Notes: generated by a model not told the origin, from the sequence alone. Positions 1 to 9,632 are shown, counted from the first letter of the stretch. The stretch: 64,000 nucleotides of DNA from Periplaneta americana (GCF_040183065.1 NC_091125.1:128529621-128593620), one strand, 5' to 3'. Translations and numbers: made by a program.

Positions 1-462
1 TTGTAAAGTTTCTTTCAACCCATAAGCAGTGCTGACTAGATCAGACGCTATGGACAGTACTCTATAACAGAGTCGCCAGTATGAAAGGATAATTCCAAGC
101 CTTTGGCGTGAGACGAACTCGATAGCTCAGTGGTAGACAGAAAGTCGCAGGTTCGATTCCCGCTCGAGGTTGTGAAATTTTTCTTTCATACCATGGCATG
201 ATTGTGACTATAATAGTATTTAAATTCATTAGTATGCCACATCAACGGACGTGTATACGTCACCGAACATCGTAAGATGAAGATTACATTTGTAAAGTTT
301 CTTTCAACCCATAAGTCGCAGGTTCGATTCCCGCTCGAGGTTGTGAAATTTTTCTTTCATACCATGGCATGATTGTGACTATAATAGTATTTAAATTCAT
401 TACTATGTCACATCAACGGACGTGTATACGTCACCAAACATCGTAAGATGAAGATTACATTT
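1..462 (+). repeat. tRNA-derived SINE, partly duplicated in tandem
   Basis: A tRNA-like head lies at about 121-170, with an A-box-like stretch (TAGCTCAGTGGTAGA) and a B-box-like GGTTCGATTCCC. The body after the B box is repeated with a period of 171 bases, at about 144-314 and 315-462. The two units differ at only a few positions. The second unit lacks the A-box part, so the second copy is probably a local duplication and not a separate insertion. Confidence 0.75.
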
Positions 463-505
463 GTAACGTTCCCCTCTCCTCTAGAGAAAATATTCAATTC
501 ATACC

Positions 506-1247
506 TTGCAAATCATTGTATTATTAGCTTCTGCTATCTTCAACCATAATCTTTTTTTCGTCATTCATCTGTTTTCCCTCCTGTCTGTATTTTTCTTTCT
601 CTTTTTCCTTGTTTTCTTTCTGCGTTTTCTATTCCTTCCTCCTGCTCTTACTCATCTTATTTTTTTCATCTTTCTTTTACATTTTTCCTCATTCATTTTC
701 TTCTCTCTCTTTCTCCTTGTTTCCCCTTTTTCTTCCTTCTCTTTTTTATTCTCATTTGTTTACTTATATTTCTGTCCTTCCTCTCGAACTTTCATCATCG
801 TCTTTCTCTTCTGTTCCTTCTTCTCATTTTCTTCCTCCTATTTCGCTTTCTCCTACATCACTTTTTCTTCTTCTGTTCTTTCCTCATTTTTTCCATCTTT
901 TTCTTTCTCTTTCTTTTCTTGTTTTCAATTCTTATCATCATCCTCCTTTATGCCTTCTATCTTTTTCTTTTCCCTTTGTCTATCTCCTCGTTCACGTCTT
1001 TTTCCTTCTCTTTCTGTTCATCATATTTTTTCATTCTCTTCCTCGTCCTTATCTTTCTCTTTCTTGTATTAATTTTTCCTATCTCTTTTTGAGATCGTTC
1101 ACGTATTTATCTTCTTTTCTGTTCATTGTCTTCCCTTCGTCCTCTTCCTCCCATTTCTCTTCCTTTTATTTGTTTTCTTCTATTTCTTTTCTTTTCTCCA
1201 TTCTCCCTTTTTCTCGTCCTCTTCCTCATCTTTCTCTCTTATATTTA
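506..1247. repeat. Long pyrimidine-rich tract, left part
   Basis: The + strand is strongly dominated by C and T for over 700 bases, without a fixed repeat unit. The open frames across it translate to Ser/Phe/Leu-rich sequence and are composition artefacts. The tract resumes after the mariner relic at 1248-1998, so both parts were once continuous. Confidence 0.85.
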
Positions 1248-1998
1248 CGAGGGCTGGTCAAGAAAGTCTGAGACTGATTTCTTTTCACAGATGTATATTA
1301 CTCTACTTCAATGTTTACATGATCTTTTTCAAGCAGTCTCCTTCTATTTGAATGCACTTGTTATAGCATTTCTTCCAGTCCTCGAACACATGATGCAGGC
1401 CATTCTTCGTTAGATCCATGAGAATCACCTCACATTTCTTGAGCACTGCTTCACAGTTCTCAATCTAATGTCCCGAAGCTTTGCCTTTAGTGACGGGAAT
1501 AAAAAAAATCACAGGGAGCGAGATCGGGTCTATAAGGCAGATGTGGCGCGCAGGTTATGTTGAGTTTAGCAAGAAATTGCATCCACCCATTCCGATGAAG
1601 TTGTGGTCGTTTCTTTGCAATGTGCGTCGCCAATACTGACATGTAGTAATGCTCCTATAACAGTAGTGTGAAGGGGTACTGTACATGCTGGTAAATCGTA
1701 CGCTTACAGTCAAAAAACGTGACCACCATCACCTTTCCTGCACATGGAACAACTTTCGCCTTTTTTTTTTGGTGTTGGCGAACCTGGCGATTTCCACACT
1801 GTAGCTGGCTTGTTTTCCTTCAGGATCATAATCATGCAGTCATAACTCATCACCAGTGATAACTCATTCCAGAAATGTGAGGCGATTCTCAAGAATCTGA
1901 TAAAGAATGGCCTGCATCATGTGTTCGAGTACTGGAAGAAAAACTAACTTATAACAAGTGCATTCAAGTACTTTTTCAGTCTTTCTTGATCAGCCTTG
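1248..1998 (-). mobile_element. Mariner relic with TIRs and TA target duplication
   Basis: The left end (CGAGGGCTGGTCAAGAAAG) and the reverse complement of the right end (CAAGGCTGATCAAGAAAG) match, and each end abuts TA. On the minus strand the sequence translates in broken frames to mariner DDE-domain motifs, including a PYRPDLAPCDFF-like block and the C-terminal block around GLHHVFEDWKKCYNKCIQ. The C-terminal segment occurs twice: minus at about 1345-1430 and again in plus orientation at about 1872-1965, so the copy is rearranged. The coding sequence carries stops and frameshifts and is dead. Confidence 0.85.
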
Positions 1999-2140
1999 TA
2001 CTTTTCGTTTTTACCAGTCCACTTCCTTCTCTTTTCTTCTGCACCTTCTCATTCACCGTCTCTTTTTGTTCCATTTCTTGTTTTCTGCCCCTCTTGTTTT
2101 TTCTTTTTCTCTCTCCTCATCTCTATTCTCCAACTTTTTT
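1999..2140. repeat. Pyrimidine-rich tract, right part
   Basis: Continuation of the C/T-rich tract beyond the mariner relic, ending about 100 bases before the 3' splice site of the first zinc-finger exon. Confidence 0.75.
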
Positions 2141-2235
2141 AGCTCAAGTTTCTGGTCAGTAGTCTCTCTGTTGTACTGTAGATGTAGGTTAAGTTTTAAT
2201 TTATATTTTCTACGTTGTTGGTTTGTGTTGCACAG

Positions 2236-2376
2236 ACTGCGATGTCCCTGCAGAATGATGCGATGGTGGAACACAGCAGCGTGGAGAGTGTGAACTCTGT
2301 GGACACTGCGTCTCCTCTCACTCTCACGCCTGGTTCTAGGCCTGAGAGCACCTCTTCCCAGCAGAGCAACAAGAAG
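2236..2376 (+). CDS. C2H2 zinc-finger gene, exon 1 (Ser/Thr-rich N-terminus)
   Basis: This is the first recognisable coding exon of a zinc-finger gene running to 18589. It is bordered by an AG acceptor (TTGTGTTGCACAG) and a strong donor (AAG then GTACGT). It reads open for 47 codons and ends on a codon boundary. The ATG at 2242 may be the start codon, but the frame is also open upstream of it, so an earlier coding exon cannot be excluded. The peptide is low in hydrophobic residues and rich in Ser, Thr, Asn and Gln (MSLQNDAMVEHSSVESVNSV...), typical of a disordered transcription-factor N-terminus. No domain is recognised here. The link to the next exon rests on matching phase 0 and strand order, not on a transcript. 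Confidence 0.6.
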
Positions 2377-2403
2377 GTACGTTATTTAATGACGACATGA
2401 TTA

Positions 2404-2700
2404 TGCAGGCGGCTGCTGGCCTCACGGCCACATGCCGAAGCAGAGGTGGACGATCATCCAACCAGAATGGAGGTATCGTGTGGTTAGCATGATGAGCCCC
2501 TCAGCCATTGGTTTGCATAACCGATTTCGCTACCTATCATAGCTCCCCAAGTGCATCACGATGCTGGGTGACACCAGTCCCATACACTGGCCGAAATTTC
2601 ATGAGAAAATTTCTTCCCCCATGAGGACTTGAACCAGCATGCATTCCTTAACGTGAGTGCTAGGCAGGATGCCTTAGACCATGACACCACGGCGTGGGAC
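2404..2700 (-). repeat. tRNA-derived SINE (family A), minus strand
   Basis: Read on the minus strand, a tRNA-like head (GTGGTGTCATGGTCTAAGG, then GGTTCAAGTCCTCATGGGG) is followed by a body containing GAAATTTCGGCCAGTGTATG. The same body occurs at 9893-10160, 22080-22330 and 39488-39665. It lies in the first intron of the zinc-finger gene. Confidence 0.75.
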
Positions 2701-2716
2701 ATAAATAAACAATTTT

Positions 2717-2930
2717 TAATAATAATAATAATAATAATGATTTATTTTAACCACAGAGTTTAAGGCCATTCGGCCTTCTCTTCCACTCAACTAATATGAC
2801 ATAAAATTACTACCTTACATTTAAGAGATTAGACAAAACGGGGAAGATTGGAGAATGCTAGGTTTGCAGTAAAAGATCTGCCCTTGGGCAGAAAATTATG
2901 AATGAATGAATGAATGATTGAAAGACAAAG
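2717..2930. repeat. Two LINE 3' ends: (TAA)n/AAGGCC end (minus) and (GAAT)n end (plus)
   Basis: At 2719-2800 an (AAT)n run is followed by TTTAAGGCCATTCGGCCTTCTCTTCCA, the minus-strand view of a LINE-type 3' terminus also present at 6218-6350. At about 2876-2925 a very short plus-strand fragment ending in (TGAA)n contains CTGCCCTTGGGCAGAA. It matches the 3' end of the LINE at 15687 and 38695, which have (TTCA)n tails on the opposite strand. Confidence 0.6.
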
Positions 2931-3790
2931 TGTTATGCCAAGCATTTTATCTTTCTTAAAAATAGGTCATCAATATAATTCTATAAATTGAAGGGTTGAA
3001 TATGATATAGCTCTAAGCCACACTGACAAAATTTCACAGTAGAGCATATTTAAAGTAGAGAGTACAATGCTATTAGATGCGGTATCATAATTTCTTTAGT
3101 GTATACTTACGTCATTTGTTGAGTAAATTTTATATTTTACTAGTAGCTTCCCAATATATGTTGTGTAAGAAATGAACTCGCACAAAACATTGTATTTGTT
3201 AAAGTGTAGCTTTAAACTATCTCATTTCCACCTTTTCAATTATATTACTGTGTATTTGTTTCAGTATATTGCTTATATCATGATGTGCTATTGCTTTTGA
3301 CACAATATTATACTTATATTTAAGTAGATGTGAAAAACTACTTTTAATATATGCGGTATAACCATGACTTTGTTACAAACTTTTAAGAACAATTTTCATA
3401 TAGGAACTCGTGTCCTGAAATGTTCCATTTGGTAGTTGTCTGAATGTGGGTGGTCAGGTTGCTGTCTATATCATGGTGGTAAATCACAACTTTTCATTTT
3501 AAAGCAATTAAGGTGTCATGGTAAATCATCTTGTTTTCCTTAATGTAGGTCTTTATGTTGCCATGATGATGCTTGTAAACATGATAAAATTCATGTGATT
3601 GTACTGTAGAGAACCTTGCTTACATTGCAGCCTACCTTACGATAACTAGCTGCCATCATACTCCAGGCCAGTGCACTGAAACCTCACCTCAGTTTGAATG
3701 TAGCGAAATTGTTGGGTTTTTCCGAATGTTATAGATACAGGGACATTCAATGTTTCAGGGATACCTTTCAGTTTCATCATAATTTATCAA
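2931..3790. other. Intronic sequence, nothing recognised
   Basis: AT-rich sequence with no long open frame, tRNA-like motif or clear terminal repeat that I could see. Confidence 0.5.
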
Positions 3791-3794
3791 ATCT

Positions 3795-4157
3795 AAAACT
3801 AAATCTACGTATTACTCTGTGAAAAGATTTATTAAATCTACATACTTCGACTTCAACAAACCAAATTTGATAACACAATCTCAAGGGAAAAAATGGAACT
3901 CTCTGCATCATAATCCACAGTTAATTCCTGATTTACCACGAAAATCGTCTGTAGCTGCATTTAGATTGGCAACAGGCCATGATTGTTTGGCCAAACACCT
4001 GCATAGAATTGGAATATATCAGTCCCCTAACTGCCCATTATGCGACTCAAACCAAGAAATAGATTCGGAACACCTCAAAATCTGTGCTTCAGTGGCTGGC
4101 CATGATAATATCTTTGAAAAATATTGGAGTGCAAGAGGTCAAATGCCTGGCATTAGA

Positions 4158-4189
<32 letters not shown>

Positions 4190-4235
4190 TAATTTATCAA
4201 ATCCATTACCTAAAGCTATTTCCCAAGATTGGTAA
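3795..4235 (+). mobile_element. LINE C-terminal fragment (Jockey-like)
   Basis: An open frame matches the region downstream of reverse transcriptase in arthropod LINEs: VAAFRLATGHDCLAKHLHRI, then a Cys/His cluster with CPLCDSNQEIDSEHLKIC, then IFEKYWSARGQM. It ends at a (CAA)n run (about 4161-4190), which probably is its tail. The element is severely 5'-truncated. A Cys-x2-Cys ... His-x4-Cys knuckle is visible. The fragment lies within the zinc-finger gene intron. Confidence 0.75.
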
Positions 4236-4420
4236 CAGATCCGACACATATAGTAGTTTCTTCTTCCCTAGCATTTCCTGGAGTCAGTATGACTATTTTT
4301 TCATCTAAGTATGACATGTTGGAAAAAACAAAAAATCTCGCACCATGCTCAAAATCTCAAATTGTAGTAATAATAACAATAACTATATGAATAATAATGA
4401 TATAGTGGCATAAATCATAG

Positions 4421-5080
4421 AGTCCACTGCTGTGGAGTAATGGTTAGCATGCCTGACCATGAAACGAGCGGGCCCGAGTTCAAATCCTGGTTGGGACAAG
4501 TTACCTGGTTGAGGTTTTTACCGGATTTTCCCCCAATCCAATAAGAGCATAGTCCACACCTGTGGAGTAACGGTTAGCACGGCTGGCCGCGAAAACCAGG
4601 TGGCCCGGTTTCGATTCCCGGTTGGGGCAAGTTATCTGGTTGAGGTTTTTCCCGGGGTTTTCCCTCAACCCAACACGAGCAAATGCTGGGTAACTTTTGG
4701 TGATGGACCCCGGACTCATTTCACCGGCATTATCAGCTTCATCTCATTCAGATGCTAAATAACCTAAGTTGTTGATAAAGCGTCTAAAATAACCTACTAA
4801 AAAAAATAAGAGCATGTACTGGGTAACTTTCGGCGTTGGACCCTGGATTCATTTCGCCAGCATTATCACCTTCATCTCATTCAGACGCTAAATAACCTAA
4901 GTTGTTGATGAAGCGTCTAAAATAACCTACTAAAAAAAAATAAGAGCATATACTGGGTAACGTTCGGCGTTGGACTCTGGACTCATTTCGCCGGCATTAT
5001 CACCTTCATCTCATTCAGACGCTATATAACTATAGCTGTTGAAAAAGCGTCGTAAAATAACCAATTAAAATAAAAATAAA
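4421..5080 (+). repeat. tRNA-derived SINE (family B) with tandemly multiplied tail
   Basis: Two tRNA-like heads with B boxes (GAGTTCAAATCCTGG at about 4478; GGTTTCGATTCCCGG at about 4607) are followed by a body with GGTTGAGGTTTTTCCCGGGG. The distal part (CTGGGTAAC ... ACGCTAAATAACC) is then repeated about three times with a period near 132 bases (starting around 4674, 4807 and 4939). Related 5'-truncated copies lie at 14525-14695 and 44625-44805. Confidence 0.8.
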
Positions 5081-5183
5081 TAGTAGAGAACTCGTCTCAA
5101 GCCATCCTTTTCCTAGTTCTAACTTGATTTCACTACGCTAGTTGGTCATCTCACTTAAGAGTGCACACTGTACGTTGTTACAG

Positions 5184-5477
5184 TTGAAATTGGCAAAGCA
5201 TCCCAGGAAGGGCCTCTCTGCCATTGGGAGGAGTGACAGCAACATAGAGAGTCCGTGGAGCCGTGCCGTGAAGACTGAGAATCCCCTGCAATACCTGAAC
5301 CACCAGTACAACCCCATGTACAGCATGATGTTCGGGAGACTGCCCAACAAACATCTGGACACGGCATCGGATGTTTCTGAGGACGAGGATGAAGACGAGG
5401 AAGAGGAGGAGGAGGAAGAGGACGATAACGACAATGATGTAGGGGAGGGAGAAAGCTTCGGCAGCCAGCCAAACAGG
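5184..5477 (+). CDS. C2H2 zinc-finger gene, exon 2 (acidic region)
   Basis: The exon is preceded by a good acceptor (ACGTTGTTACAG) and followed by CAG/GTTTGT. It carries 98 codons in phase 0 at both ends, matching exon 1. The first half is basic (LKLAKHPRKGLSAIGRS) and contains a conserved-looking segment, AVKTENPLQYLNHQYNPMYS. The second half is an uninterrupted acidic run of about 30 Asp/Glu residues encoded by GAG/GAC triplets, a likely flexible activation or chromatin-binding region. No catalytic or zinc-binding motif is present. The phase at its 3' end does not fit exon 3, so a small exon probably lies between. This exon assignment is inference from splice sites and coding bias. Confidence 0.7.
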
Positions 5478-5727
5478 TTTGTATGCACTCTTATACTTGT
5501 CCTGTATGTGCGTCTATATTATTGTCGTCGTCTACAAGTGCAGTGGATCTGTGTCAGTGCAAAAGACTTTAGCGTCATTAATCTCTAAGTTGGCACTAAG
5601 CAAATATCGAATTGATTTTCACATATAAACTACCTGCCAGTCCAATTTCTCCCTAAAGAAACGGGGCTAATATAAGATTATTCATACTTCTTTTTCTCCT
5701 TTTTCATTAACATTATCTGACCCACAA

Positions 5728-5731
5728 TACA

Positions 5732-5784
<53 letters not shown>

Positions 5785-5960
5785 GTCAACTGTCTGAAGA
5801 AAGGTCTGAACTTCATAAGTGATATCAGGAAGGTGCCACTTATGAGGCAACTAGGCCAGGAGATATTGGGGTAGGGTGACGAGTTCCTTTCCCCCTTCAT
5901 TGCATACACCATCGACTAGCTACATATGTTGTTCCTCTGACACATATTGTCAAGCAGAGG
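5728..5960 (-). repeat. Short retroposon (family I) with (ATT)n tail, minus strand
   Basis: The (ATT)n run at 5731-5783 leads into AGTCAACTGTCTGAAGAAAGG, ACTTATGAGGCAACTAGGCCAGG and CTAGCTACATATGTTG. The same sequence occurs at 20875-21084 and resumes at 21739, interrupted there by a DNA transposon. The uninterrupted copy here shows the empty target site. Confidence 0.75.
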
Positions 5961-6217
5961 ATCTTTGGTTTTATTGTAATAATTGTTACATTGATGTTGA
6001 TATTGCATATGAATTGATACTTAAATATACATGATAGAACATACACCCTTTCATTATCATTTCAGTCGCACACAATGCACACCCATTGTCTACCGGTCTT
6101 CGTGTTCAGTCAACAGCATCAGTCTCCTCAATCAATCCCACTCTCACTTTTCCGATCTTCAATTGTCAACGTACATTTCCAGGGTGTCAGCCAAGTGCTT
6201 GTTTTCTCGCGGCTTCT

Positions 6218-6350
6218 TATAATAATAATAATTTATTTAATCTGACAGGATTAAGGCCATAAGGCCTTCTCTTCCATCCTACCAGATAGCACATATAAAT
6301 ACAAAAAAGAAATACAAACACTGATGAAAATGATACAAATTAAGTTAAAG
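6218..6350 (-). repeat. LINE-type 3' end with (TAA)n tail, minus strand
   Basis: Read on the minus strand: ATGGAAGAGAAGGCCTTATGGCCTTAATCC followed by AAATAAATTATTATT, an AAGGCC hairpin just before a TAA-rich tail. Same terminus as at 2719-2800. Only the last ~130 bases are present. Confidence 0.6.
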
Positions 6351-6459
6351 CCCTGTAGAGGGTCAACAGAGTCAAAAGTACATTATAGTGCTCTCATCGA
6401 GCTAATACAACGAAAAGAAAGAAAACAGAGATAGCAATGATGATATTGATAACTGACAA

Positions 6460-6460
6460 C

Positions 6461-6506
<46 letters not shown>
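6460..6506. repeat. (AAT)n microsatellite, left part of a split tract
   Basis: Pure AAT repeats that resume at 8501-8564 after the Tigger-like element, showing that the element inserted into a pre-existing triplet tract. Translated open frames over it (poly-Ile/poly-Asn) are artefacts. Confidence 0.85.
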
Positions 6507-8490
6507 GGGGTAGTTACCCAAAGAGCGCGCAGTCCTACAAGAGTACGCAGCTTTAATATTCTATGTTGGCTGCATTGCAACGAGCTGGAGTGTAACTTGT
6601 AAGAAGGTATCTTCATAAGCGATGTTCTGATATAGAAGTCACTTTTTATTGCTGAGGATTATATTAGTTATTGGTAAGTTGCAATTTTTTATACTAATCT
6701 TGTAATTTTGTGTATATTGAAATTAGTTTCTTCCTCAGGAAATAATTTTGAAATAGGTTTTACAATGTGCGCATGGAAAACGTTCTTCCATAACTTGTAA
6801 GTTCCCACAAAGTGGGAAATCAGTTATTGCATGCTACTTCCATCTATTGTAATTTTTTGTCAGTACAACCAGTCCTCAAAGAGGGCGCACAGCTGGATCC
6901 CTCAAGAGTGCGTGCGTACTCTTGGAGGACACTAACATAACTAGCATTGTCGGATAAAATAAAGCAGTTTAAACTTCTTCTAGAAATGTTAGTGTTTCTT
7001 GTTGACGTTTATAAAGGTTAATTTTTATATAAAATTTTCTACTAAGTAGGTATACTTTAGTATATTTACAATTTTGTAAAATAAACATCGTGTGATTCTT
7101 CATTTTAGGAAACGTCGTGTAGGGAAAGTTGCGTCAGCTGAGAGAGGACAGATAGTTTCATTTGTGTGTTGTCTGTCTCCAACAGGCATCTACATTCCTC
7201 CAGCTATTATTTTTCCGAGGAAGAGCCTCAATCCTGAATTGTACAGAGATGCTCCTGAAGGCCCCTTGCATCTAATTTCGGATTCTGGATTCATGAACAC
7301 GGAGCTTTTCGTGGAATGGCTGCAACATTTCACAAAATTTGTAAAGCCAACCAAGGTTGATCCAGCTCTTCTAATCCTGGATAACCACACTTCGCATTGC
7401 AGCTTGGAAGCAATATTATACTGCAGAGAACACCTCATCACACTTCTTACTCTGTCCCAAATGCGAGCCAAATGATGCAGCCCCTTGGTAAAAGCTTATT
7501 TGGTCCCTTAAATCTGCCTATTCTACAGAATGTGATACATTTATGGTTCGCAATCCAGGACGTGTGATAACTCACAGGGAAGTGTCTTCTCTGTTCTGTA
7601 GAGCATATGAAAGGGTAGCTACTCTGGAAAAGGCGAAGGATTCATTCCGTGCCACAGGAATCTTCCCTTTTAACCCAGAAATATTCACGGAGGATGATTT
7701 CCTATCGTCTGCCGTGACATCTAGACCAGAACCCAATCAAGAGACTGAAGAGAGGTAGCCTCAATAGAAAATTCAGTTAAATCCTGATGTACAGGAATCT
7801 CAACAAGTCCGTCAAGATACATTTCAAACAAATTCTATCTCTCGTCCTGACGGTGAAAATAACTGAATGGACAAGTTTGCTCACCTTCCACTCTGCTTCA
7901 TCTATCTTCAGCAAACCTCCACTCAAAAAGGAAAAGAACGGGGAAGAAATCAAAAATAATAACTTCATCTCCATACAAGAATGTTCTGGAAACATCAGGG
8001 AGCAAACAAACCGAAGGAACTGGTCAGAAGTCCATTTGGTCAAAGGAGAAAAAGCGACTGAGGATTGACCCAGAAACTCCCACAACATCCAAAGATAATT
8101 ACAATATTTTTTGTCCAGGTTGTGGTGAAAGATATCAGGAACCGTTGACAGAAAACTGGGTGCAATGTGAAAACTGCAAAGAATAGTGGCATGAAGCCTG
8201 CTCATGCTATGAGGGAACTGGTGTATTTATTTGTGACATATGTTAGCGCGTACTCTTGAAGGACTGTACGCGCACTCTTAGATGCTTATTCCTACAAGAG
8301 TGCGCAATGTCCAAATTTTGATTAAAGGGCCAATACTCATTTATAATTTCTTGTGTAACTGATTTGTGTTTTATGTTTAAATATACAATGTTCAATAACT
8401 TCAATGACATAAAAAATTTTTACTTTATCACTCAACTTTAATGCTGGCAAGCAAATTAATTTATGTGCGTACTCTTAGAGTCCTTTCCCC
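6507..8490 (+). mobile_element. Tigger/pogo-like DNA transposon with C-terminal PHD-type finger, degenerate
   Basis: The ends begin GGGG and end CCCC next to TA on both sides, and the terminal repeats share AAGAGTACGCA. Transposase coding runs from about 7110 in broken frames. The DDE_1-type core is clear: DAPEGPLHLISDSGFMNTEL, LLILDNHTSHCSLEA and a later block NPGRVITHREVSSLFCRAYE ... FRATGIFPFNPEIF. At 7460-7500 a one-base loss shifts the frame, and the expected third catalytic Asp after MMQPL reads as Gly. A second one-base loss follows near 7515. At about 8092-8245 the product ends in a Cys-rich PHD-like segment (CPGCGERYQE ... VQCENCKE, stop, WHEAC ... CDIC). At least two frameshifts and a stop make it inactive. 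It is 1984 bases long and sits in the zinc-finger gene intron. Confidence 0.85.
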
Positions 8491-8500
8491 TAATAGTAGC

Positions 8501-8564
<64 letters not shown>
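8501..8564. repeat. (AAT)n microsatellite, right part of the split tract
   Basis: About 21 AAT units, continuing the tract at 6460-6506 beyond the inserted transposon. Confidence 0.9.
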
Positions 8565-8568
<4 letters not shown>

Positions 8569-8639
8569 CATTACATATTAATTTTCAATTTTACAACAGC
8601 ATAGTTACAATATTTACTATACGAGTATGTCATGGGTTA

Positions 8640-8974
8640 AGGTGAAGTTGCGCAACCTGACATGTGTTCAACAAACAATTCCTGCTGCTGCTTCTTGCGC
8701 TGGTTCGGTTTCTTACACTTGTGGGGTATCGGCTTCTTGGGGCCATGATCTTGCATGGAGCAGATTCCCTGTTTCTCCAAATATTCCTCTATCTTCAGGT
8801 TATCCATGCTCTCAACTGCCACAGAACGCCAGAGTTTCTGGAACTCATCATACACAGGCAGAGCTGTTGTCTTGTTTTTGTAGAACACAATCTTCTTCTT
8901 GTCAATCGGTCGCGAGATGTATAATGATCTCATTCTGCAAAGCCTTGAGGGTTTTATCACAATGTAGCAAAGGA

Positions 8975-8976
<2 letters not shown>
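8640..8976 (-). pseudogene. GTF2E2: TFIIE-beta (GTF2E2) truncated pseudogene
   Basis: On the minus strand the sequence closely resembles the C-terminal half of the general transcription factor TFIIE beta subunit, which works with RNA polymerase II at the promoter. Recognisable blocks are RPIDKKKIVFYKNK, EFQKLWRSVAVESMDN, KIEEYLEKQGICSMQDHGPK and KKPIPHKCKKPNQRKK. Upstream of RPIDKKK the homology continues in another frame (LLHCDKTLKALQNE), so there is a frameshift near 8925. The winged-helix N-terminal part is absent: the homology stops at an (ATT)n tract. The C-terminal end is lost after VEHMSG. No introns interrupt the homologous part. The best reading is a 5'- and 3'-truncated retrocopy inside a zinc-finger gene intron, in antisense. 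A real exon carrying an assembly frameshift is less likely. Confidence 0.8.
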
Positions 8977-9034
<58 letters not shown>

Positions 9035-9075
9035 ACTACTGTTAAGTAGAACATTAACTTTAATAATACATAAAA

Positions 9076-9157
<82 letters not shown>

Positions 9158-9160
9158 TAT
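8976..9160. repeat. Two (ATT)n microsatellites
   Basis: Pure ATT runs at about 8976-9032 and 9077-9158, separated by 44 bases. The first abuts the TFIIE-beta pseudogene. Such tracts in this window usually mark retroposon tails. Confidence 0.9.
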
Positions 9161-9351
9161 TGTTGTTGTTAGAAAGCTCCCATCGAATCTCATCCCTTTA
9201 TTTGGTTCATCCGAATGACATTTTGCATAATAAATTGCATTGCTACTAATGATTGTGACACTGAAACCTCTTCCATGCACAAAAACTGAAAGCTGACATT
9301 ATTAGGGCACTATTGCAGATCGCCCAACAGGACTACTTCACATTCAAATAG

Positions 9352-9627
9352 CAGATTGGGGTACGAGTGTGGTGAATGTGGTCTGGTGGCAGACACACGC
9401 CCCAGCCTCAAGAAGCACATCGCGATCTGCCATCCTGCACCGGGACCTGATCCCAACCTGGCCCATGCTCTGCTCAGCAAGATGTCGTCCTCATGTCCGA
9501 TGGCATCCTGCAGGTTCCATACTTCTGAGAGGGACGAAATGGAAGCCCATGTAGCAAGACATGTTGCTGAAGGCTACTCCCCCACAGGCAAGAAACGAGC
9601 AGGTCCTGTGTCCCTTCAGAGAGTAAG
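9352..9627 (+). CDS. C2H2 zinc-finger gene, exon 3 (fingers 1 and 2)
   Basis: The exon encodes two zinc fingers. Finger 1 is C-x2-C-x12-H-x4-H (YECGECGLVADTRPSLKKHI); finger 2 has an unusual C-x4-C spacing (CPMASCRFHTSERDEMEAH, then VARH). The donor is AAG/GTAAGT, leaving two bases of an Arg codon that is completed by the first base of exon 4. The acceptor is uncertain: AG sites at 9318, 9330, 9351 and 9354 all keep the same phase; I took 9352 as start. All of them need a preceding exon ending in phase 2, but exon 2 ends in phase 0, so a small exon in 5478-9350 is probably unrecognised. An (ATT)n run begins just inside the downstream intron. Confidence 0.85.
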
Positions 9628-9628
9628 G

Positions 9629-9632
<4 letters not shown>

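Noticed and set aside
121-172. Possible true tRNA gene
   Set aside because: A and B boxes are present, but no complete cloverleaf or acceptor stem closes, and the body belongs to a repeated SINE.
506-1271. Two overlapping open frames of 188 and 220 codons
   Set aside because: They are Ser/Phe/Leu monotony produced by the pyrimidine-rich tract. There is no domain, and the two frames overlap on the same strand.
8463-9280. Poly-Ile, poly-Asn and poly-Tyr open frames
   Set aside because: Direct translations of (AAT)n and (ATT)n microsatellites.
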